Shown: piece after piece, positions 59,420 to 64,000 of the stretch
Layout: each line of letters starts with the position of its first letter
How positions within the stretch are numbered: the stretch's first letter is position 1
DNA from: Natronococcus pandeyae
GTDB taxonomy: Archaea > Halobacteriota > Halobacteria > Halobacteriales > Natrialbaceae
Reading direction: 5' to 3'
Length of the DNA: 64,000 nt
Assembly (NCBI RefSeq): GCF_008122205.1
Contig: NZ_PHNJ01000001.1
Span: 310,001-374,000 of the forward strand
Notes under the pieces: model-generated
The model's database searches: none
What the model was told of the DNA's origin: nothing
Seen by the model: the letters and a program-made list of their open reading frames with translations, nothing else
Made by a program: the position numbers and the translations under genes

Positions 59420-60193
59420 ATGCTCGAAGCCCGCAACTTACGGAAGGAATTTGGAGAGCTCCGCGCCACCGACGACGTCTCCCTGGCGTTCGGCGAGACG
59501 CCCGGCGAGATGGTGTTCATCGTCGGCCCGAACGGCGCCGGAAAGACGACGCTCGTCAACCTGCTCACCGGGTTGTTCGAGCCCGACAGGGGTTCGGTCG
59601 TCGTTCACACCGAGGAGAACGGCACGACCGTCGAAGAGGACATTACCGGGATGGCTCCCGAGGACCGGGTCGAGGCGGGACTGGTCAGGAGTTTCCAGAT
59701 CGTCCACGTCTTCGAGGAGATGACCGTCCGGGAAAACGTTCGTACTGCGGCTCTCTCCCGGTACGACAAGACCCTGAGTATGCGGACACTCGACGACGGT
59801 CACGCCGAAGTCGAGGGGGACGTCGACGATCTCCTGGCGCGGTTCCGACTCGAGGATATCGCGGACGAGGTGGCCGAGACGCTGCCTCACGGCGACCGGA
59901 AACTGCTCGACGTGGCGATGGCGTTCGCGCTCGATCCGCGCTACCTCCTGCTCGACGAACCGACCTCCGGCGTCGCGACCCGGGAGAAGGAGTACGTCAT
60001 CGAGACGATCGTCGAAGCCAGCGACGCAGAGGAGGTGACGACGGTGACCATCGAACACGATATGGATCTCGTCAAAAACTACGCGGATCGGCTCGTCGTC
60101 CTCCACGAGGGGCGCGTCTTCCGGGAGGGAGACCCCGACCTGCTCGAGAACGATCCGGAGCTCCGACAGGTCCTGTTGGGGGTGGACGAATGA
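59420..60193 (+). CDS. ABC transporter ATP-binding protein (LivG-like)
   Basis: 257-residue ATPase. Walker A 'GPNGAGKTTL' (about 37-46), the LivG-type 'GLVRSFQIVHVFEEMTVRENVRTAAL' (Q-loop), a modified signature 'TLPHGDRKLLDVAMAF' in place of LSGGQ, Walker B 'RYLLLDEPTSGVA' and the H-loop 'VTIEHDMDLV'. The degenerate signature (LPHGDRK) is common in this LivG subgroup. Overlaps the LivF-like gene by four bases. Confidence 0.95.
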   Translation: MLEARNLRKEFGELRATDDVSLAFGETPGEMVFIVGPNGAGKTTLVNLLTGLFEPDRGSVVVHTEENGTTVEEDITGMAPEDRVEAGLVRSFQIVHVFEEMTVRENVRTAALSRYDKTLSMRTLDDGHAEVEGDVDDLLARFRLEDIADEVAETLPHGDRKLLDVAMAFALDPRYLLLDEPTSGVATREKEYVIETIVEASDAEEVTTVTIEHDMDLVKNYADRLVVLHEGRVFREGDPDLLENDPELRQVLLGVDE

Positions 60194-60960
60194 GCCAGCG
60201 CGACGCCGCCGTCGATCGCGAAGCGACCGCCGGCGACCCGCTGCTCGAGGTCTCGAACCTCTCGGCGGTCGTCCAGGGGTTCGAGGTCACTCACGGCATC
60301 GACCTCGAGGTGCGAGAGGGTGAAGCGGTCGCGCTCGTCGGCCGCAACGGTGCGGGGAAAACCTCGACGTTCCGGTCGATCATGGGGCTGACGCCGGTCG
60401 CAAACGGCTCGGTCCGCTTCGACGGCGAGGAACTGCTCGATCTCCGGTCCGAACTGATTCCCAAGCGCGGCATCGGCTACCAGCCGGAGAACCGGGACCT
60501 CTTTACCGGGATGACCGTCGAGGAGAACTTCCGACTCCCGATCTGGACCTCGGGACGGGCCCGCGGTATCGACGACGAGGACGCCCTCGTCGAAGATATC
60601 TTCGACCTGTTCACCGAACTCGAGGGACGGCGAAACGCCGAAGTCCAGAACCTGAGCGGCGGCCAGGGAAAGATGACTGCGATCGGCCGGGCGCTCGCGC
60701 TCCAGCCCGATCTGTTGCTCCTCGACGAACCGCTCGAGGGGCTCGCGCCGGTCGTCGTCGAGAACCTCAAATCGTACCTCCACGAGATCATCAAACGGGA
60801 TATCTCGGTGCTGATCGCGGAGTCGAACGCGAGTCACGTCCCCGACATCGTCGACCGGATGTACGTGATCGAACGCGGCGAGATCGTCGATAGCGGCGAC
60901 CCCGAGGTACTCGCCGAGGACGAGGAGATCCAGATGCTGATGCAGGGCGGCGGAGAGTGA
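60190..60960 (+). CDS. ABC transporter ATP-binding protein (LivF-like)
   Basis: 256-residue second ATPase of the importer. Walker A 'GRNGAGKTSTFRSIMGL', the LivF-type Q-loop region 'IPKRGIGYQPENRDLFTGMTVEENFRLPIW', signature 'NLSGGQGKMTAIGRAL', Walker B 'DLLLLDEPLEGLAP', and 'LIAESNASHVPDIVDRMYVIERGEIV', where Glu-Ser replaces the usual His of the H-loop region. Last gene of the operon; it ends 15 bases before the convergent HTH gene. Confidence 0.95.
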   Translation: MSQRDAAVDREATAGDPLLEVSNLSAVVQGFEVTHGIDLEVREGEAVALVGRNGAGKTSTFRSIMGLTPVANGSVRFDGEELLDLRSELIPKRGIGYQPENRDLFTGMTVEENFRLPIWTSGRARGIDDEDALVEDIFDLFTELEGRRNAEVQNLSGGQGKMTAIGRALALQPDLLLLDEPLEGLAPVVVENLKSYLHEIIKRDISVLIAESNASHVPDIVDRMYVIERGEIVDSGDPEVLAEDEEIQMLMQGGGE

Positions 60961-60975
60961 TCGACAGTCAGTCAG

Positions 60976-61692
60976 TCAGAGCTCATCGAGGTCGTTCATC
61001 CCCTCCAGCGCCGTCAGCGCCGCCTTCAGGATCTTTCGCTCACTGCGTCGCAGGTTCATCGAGACCGCCGTCTTCGAGATGCCGAAGTGGCCCGCCAGTT
61101 CGTCGAGCGTCGTCTCCCGCGGCGTCTCGTAGTAGCCGTTCTGTGAGGCCACCTCGAAGGTTTCCCGCTCGGTCTCCGTCAGGGAGCGACATCCCTCGAG
61201 TAGTTGCATCGCGCTGTTCGAGTTCTCGAGCAGGTCGAACAGCGTGGACGTCCCGAACTGGTCGCGGTCCTCGACCTCGTAATCGTTGTGGCGGTCGAGC
61301 TGCGCGAGCGTTCGATCCTCGGCCTCGTCGTCGTCGAAGCCGACGTGCCACCGCTCCCGGCCGTTCTCGATCTGGAACGGACCGGTGATGTAGCCGTCGT
61401 TTTGCTGAATCGTCTGCATCGCGTTCGTCTGTTCGATCGTCGTCCCGATCTGCGCGACGTTATCCCGTTTCGAGAGGATGTAACAGTCCGTCATGTTCGG
61501 GTGTGTCCGAAGTGCGCGCAGCCCCTCCTCGAGTTCCCCCATCGAATCCCCCTTCGCGATGAGCCTCGTCTCGAGTTTCTCGGCGTCCGTATCGAGTTGC
61601 CACTGCACGGCGGAGAAGGCGATATCGACGTCGTCGGTGGTATCGATGAACGGGCAGTCGTACTGCCGCATGTCGATATCGAGATCGATCAT
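60976..61692 (-). CDS. Bat-type HTH regulator (HTH_10)
   Basis: 238-residue putative transcription factor of the bacterio-opsin-activator type. The C-terminal 60 residues form the HTH_10 domain: 'CRSLTETERETFEVASQNGYYETPRETTLDELAGHFGISKTAVSMNLRRSERKIL'. The N-terminal two thirds is a sensor-like region with 'DVDIAFSAVQWQLDTDAEKLETRLI' and 'YILSKRDNVAQIGTTIEQTNAMQTI', possibly ligand-binding, with no GAF or PAS similarity clear by eye. It sits between the Liv operon and the SDR gene, so it probably regulates both. Confidence 0.88.
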   Translation of the reverse strand: MIDLDIDMRQYDCPFIDTTDDVDIAFSAVQWQLDTDAEKLETRLIAKGDSMGELEEGLRALRTHPNMTDCYILSKRDNVAQIGTTIEQTNAMQTIQQNDGYITGPFQIENGRERWHVGFDDDEAEDRTLAQLDRHNDYEVEDRDQFGTSTLFDLLENSNSAMQLLEGCRSLTETERETFEVASQNGYYETPRETTLDELAGHFGISKTAVSMNLRRSERKILKAALTALEGMNDLDEL

Positions 61693-61831
61693 ATCACGAC
61701 AGATTATACCATAATAGGGCTATTAACTGTTAGCATTCTCGGTTCGGGGTTTCGCGGCCCGTTCGAGCGTCGTTGATATGTTAACAGACTCGTTTTAGCG
61801 TGTTCCGAGCCTCGTAAGAGCTGTAAGCGCT

Positions 61832-62689
61832 ATGTCTCAGGATCAAGTGACTCCACCGACTGTCACGAGCGAGGACATCCACACGATCGCGGACGACTCC
61901 TTTACGGAACGGAACGTCTGTCTCGTCACGGGCGGCGCCTCCGGCATCGGCCGGGCGACCGCACTCGCGGCCGCGGGGAACGGTCTCACCGTCGCCATCA
62001 CGGATCTGGACGAGGACGGCCTCGACGAAACGGTTGCCCGGGGCGAGGAACTCGACCTCGACGGACGAATCGAGCCGATTCCAGGCGATCTGACGGTCGA
62101 CGACGACATCGAGCGAATCGTCGCCGAGACGGCCGAGTTGGGCGACCTCAAGTACCTCGCGAACGTCGCGGGGATGCAACACATCGACTCGATCGAGGAG
62201 TTCCCGATGGAGGCCTACGATCGAATGCACGAGGTGATGCTTCGAGCGCCGCTGTACCTCTCGAAGCTGTGTATCCCACACTTCCGGGAGACCGAGGACG
62301 GCGAGGGCTGCGTCGGAAACATGGCGTCGATCCACGCCCACTACGTCACGAGCGACAAGGTCGCCTACAACGTCTCGAAGTTCGGCCTGCGCGGACTCAC
62401 CCAGTCGATCGCCGCCGAGGGTGACGGGAAGATTCGGGCGTTCTCCGTGAGTACGGGTTACGTGAAGACGCCGCTCGTGACGGATCAACTTCGGGACACC
62501 GCCGAACAGCGCGGAATCAGCGTCCAGGAGGTGGTCGAAGACGTGATGCTCGGCCAGTCCCGCGTCAAGGAGATGATGGAGCCGATCGACGTCGGGAACC
62601 TCTTCCTGCTCGGCTTCTCCGACCTCGGCCGCCACCTCGACGGCGGCGACCTGTTGTTTGATGGGGGCGTGACGCTTACCTACGAGTGA
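61832..62689 (+). CDS. SDR-family oxidoreductase, 3-hydroxybutyrate dehydrogenase-like
   Basis: 285-residue short-chain dehydrogenase. NAD(P) motif TGGASGIG (33-40), 'LKYLANVAGMQHIDSIEEFP' (NAG-type motif), catalytic Ser in 'NMASIHAHYVTSDKVAYNVSK' with the Tyr-x3-Lys pair, and 'STGYVKTPLV' after it. The C-terminal 'GRHLDGGDLLFDGGVTL' is family-like. Best guess is 3-hydroxybutyrate dehydrogenase type; other 3-hydroxyacyl substrates are possible. An acyl-CoA synthetase gene starts eight bases downstream, suggesting a pathway for a hydroxy or short-chain acid taken up by the Liv-type transporter. Confidence 0.9.
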   Translation: MSQDQVTPPTVTSEDIHTIADDSFTERNVCLVTGGASGIGRATALAAAGNGLTVAITDLDEDGLDETVARGEELDLDGRIEPIPGDLTVDDDIERIVAETAELGDLKYLANVAGMQHIDSIEEFPMEAYDRMHEVMLRAPLYLSKLCIPHFRETEDGEGCVGNMASIHAHYVTSDKVAYNVSKFGLRGLTQSIAAEGDGKIRAFSVSTGYVKTPLVTDQLRDTAEQRGISVQEVVEDVMLGQSRVKEMMEPIDVGNLFLLGFSDLGRHLDGGDLLFDGGVTLTYE

Positions 62690-62697
62690 GAGTAACG

Positions 62698-64000
62698 ATG
62701 GCAGGAAACACCAGCCTCGAGGATGTCGACGAAGTGGTTCACGAACCGAGCGAGGAGTTCGTCGAGTCCACCAACGTCTACGAGTTCATGCAGGAGTACG
62801 GGATCGACGACTACGAGGAACTCATCGAGCGCACCACGACGGAGCTCGAGGGCGTTCCCGAGAGCGGCGTCGACTGGTTCTGGGACGAACTGGTCGACTA
62901 CCTCGACCTCGAGTTCTACGAGGAGTACGACGAGGTACGAGACGACAGCGAGGGGCCGCAGTTCACCGACTGGTACCCCGGCGGCGAACTCAACATCGCC
63001 CACAACGCCGCGGATCGCCACGCTGCCGTCGACGAGGAGCGCCGAAACAAGGTCGCGACCATCTGGGAGGGCGAGGACGGCGAGATCCGGGAGATCACCT
63101 ACCACGAACTCCACCGCCAGTCGAACCAGGTCGCCAACGCGCTCGAGGCCCGCGGCATCGAGACGGGCGACACGGTAGGCCTCTACATGCCGATGGTCCC
63201 CGAGGTCGTCTCCATCCTCTATGGCTGTTTCAAGGTCGGCGCGATCGCAGTGCCGATCTTCTCCGGCTTCGGCGTCGACGCGGCCGCGACCCGGATCGCG
63301 GACGCCGAGTGCTCGGTGCTGTTTACGGGCGACGGCTTCTACCGCCGCGGCGACCCGGTCTACCTGAAGGGCGCAGCGGACGAGGCGATCGAGGAGGCGG
63401 GGTACGTCGAGGAGACGATCGTTTTCGATCGATTGGGGAGCGAAGCGACCCGCGAGCAGAAGAGCGAACACGAGATCCCCTGGACCGACGACCGCGACGA
63501 GTGGTGGGCCGATGCCGTCGAGACGGCCGACGACGCCTACGACAGCAAGTCGCTCGACTCGAGCCAGGAGTCGATGCTGCTGTACTCGTCGGGCACCACC
63601 GGCAAACCGAAGGGGATCGTCCACACCCACGCGGGCGTCCAGGTCCAGTGTGCGAAGGAGGTCTACTTCGGGATGGATCTCGAGCCCTCCGACCGGTTCT
63701 TCTGGGTCTCCGATATCGGCTGGATGATGGGACCGTGGACGCTGATCGGGACCCACAGCTTCGGCGGCACCGTCTTCATGTACGAGGGTGCGCCGGACTA
63801 CCCCGAACCGGATCGCTTCTGGGAGATGATCGACCGGCACAAGCTCACGCAGTTCGGCATCTCGCCGACCGCCATCCGCGCGCTGCGCAAGCACGGTGAC
63901 GACTGGCTCGAGGGCCACGACCTCTCCTCGCTCCGGCTGCTCGGTTCGACGGGCGAGCCCTGGGACCCCGAATCCTGGCGCTGGTTCTACGAGAACGTCG
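62698..64000 (+). CDS. Acyl/acetyl-CoA synthetase, N-terminal part (cut by window end)
   Basis: 434 residues of an AMP-forming acyl-CoA synthetase; the 3' end lies beyond the window. The acetyl-CoA-synthetase N-terminal part is visible ('GVDWFWDELVDYLDLEF', 'GGELNIAHNAADRH'), then the adenylate-forming domain with the A3 motif 'LLYSSGTTGKPKGIVHTHAG', 'FFWVSDIGWMMGPW' and the A4/A5 region 'SPTAIRALRK ... LLGSTGEPWDPES'. It starts eight bases after the SDR gene, so the two are one transcription unit. It probably activates acetate, propionate or a related short acid; precise substrate unknown. Confidence 0.93.
   Translation, partial: MAGNTSLEDVDEVVHEPSEEFVESTNVYEFMQEYGIDDYEELIERTTTELEGVPESGVDWFWDELVDYLDLEFYEEYDEVRDDSEGPQFTDWYPGGELNIAHNAADRHAAVDEERRNKVATIWEGEDGEIREITYHELHRQSNQVANALEARGIETGDTVGLYMPMVPEVVSILYGCFKVGAIAVPIFSGFGVDAAATRIADAECSVLFTGDGFYRRGDPVYLKGAADEAIEEAGYVEETIVFDRLGSEATREQKSEHEIPWTDDRDEWWADAVETADDAYDSKSLDSSQESMLLYSSGTTGKPKGIVHTHAGVQVQCAKEVYFGMDLEPSDRFFWVSDIGWMMGPWTLIGTHSFGGTVFMYEGAPDYPEPDRFWEMIDRHKLTQFGISPTAIRALRKHGDDWLEGHDLSSLRLLGSTGEPWDPESWRWFYENV

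Noticed and set aside
60960-60975. Terminator between the Liv operon and the HTH gene
   Set aside because: The gap has no T tract and no stem; the repeated CAGT is too short to call.

Overview
This 64 kb window is chromosomal DNA from an extremely halophilic archaeon (Halobacteria). Four things point there: high GC with codon bias towards G/C in third positions, very acidic proteins rich in Asp and Glu, Tat-type signal peptides on secreted proteins, and archaeal or halo-specific genes (thermosome, LonB, TFB, the 2-amino-3,7-dideoxyheptulosonate route to aromatics, SMC-ScpA, HalOD1, DUF7344, DUF1102). The gene set fits the Natrialbaceae, but I cannot place it lower. Genes are dense with short spacers. 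No rRNA, tRNA, CRISPR array, transposase, prophage or replication origin was recognised.

Layout. 1-6.1 kb: 3' end of a thermosome gene, a HalOD1 protein, a SAM hydroxide adenosyltransferase next to nadM, and lonB directly followed by a CPBP protease gene. 6.1-10.6 kb: a degenerate alkyltransferase-like protein diverges from an operon trpC-trpB-trpA-ADTH synthase, whose promoter carries two TGTACA boxes. 10.7-18.7 kb: assorted metabolic and unknown genes, including type II dehydroquinate synthase and an RnfC/PduS-like flavoprotein. 18.7-24 kb: a cluster with a SipW-like signal peptidase, a DUF5305 protein and three TasA/DUF1102-type secreted proteins under a DUF7344 regulator. 24-35 kb: aroD, tfb, DUF84 NTPase, SPFH/NfeD pair, pyruvate kinase and methionyl-tRNA synthetase.

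35-50 kb: mfnA/panD-type decarboxylase, a decayed Tat hydrolase, PEP synthase (preceded by a 29-bp tandem repeat), PhzF, an esterase-like lipoprotein lacking its nucleophile, thiC, a NAL1-like protease, a PRTase/HD pair, a MATE exporter and MTA phosphorylase. 50-55.6 kb: scpA-smc plus a small coiled-coil gene. 55.9-64 kb: a complete Liv-type ABC importer operon, a Bat-type HTH regulator, a 3-hydroxybutyrate-dehydrogenase-like SDR and the start of an acyl-CoA synthetase, probably one carboxylate or amino-acid catabolic locus.

The genes of the non-canonical archaeal shikimate pathway (ADTH synthase, DHQ synthase II, DHQ dehydratase) and tryptophan branch are spread over 18 kb. Pyruvate kinase and PEP synthase lie about 7 kb apart and catalyse opposite directions of the PEP-pyruvate step.

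Most unusual signals: pairs of perfect hairpins inserted in frame in trpC and trpB, with a related hairpin inside a 69-bp tandem repeat in scpA; TGTACA boxes resembling TrpY operators; and the TasA-like secretion cluster.
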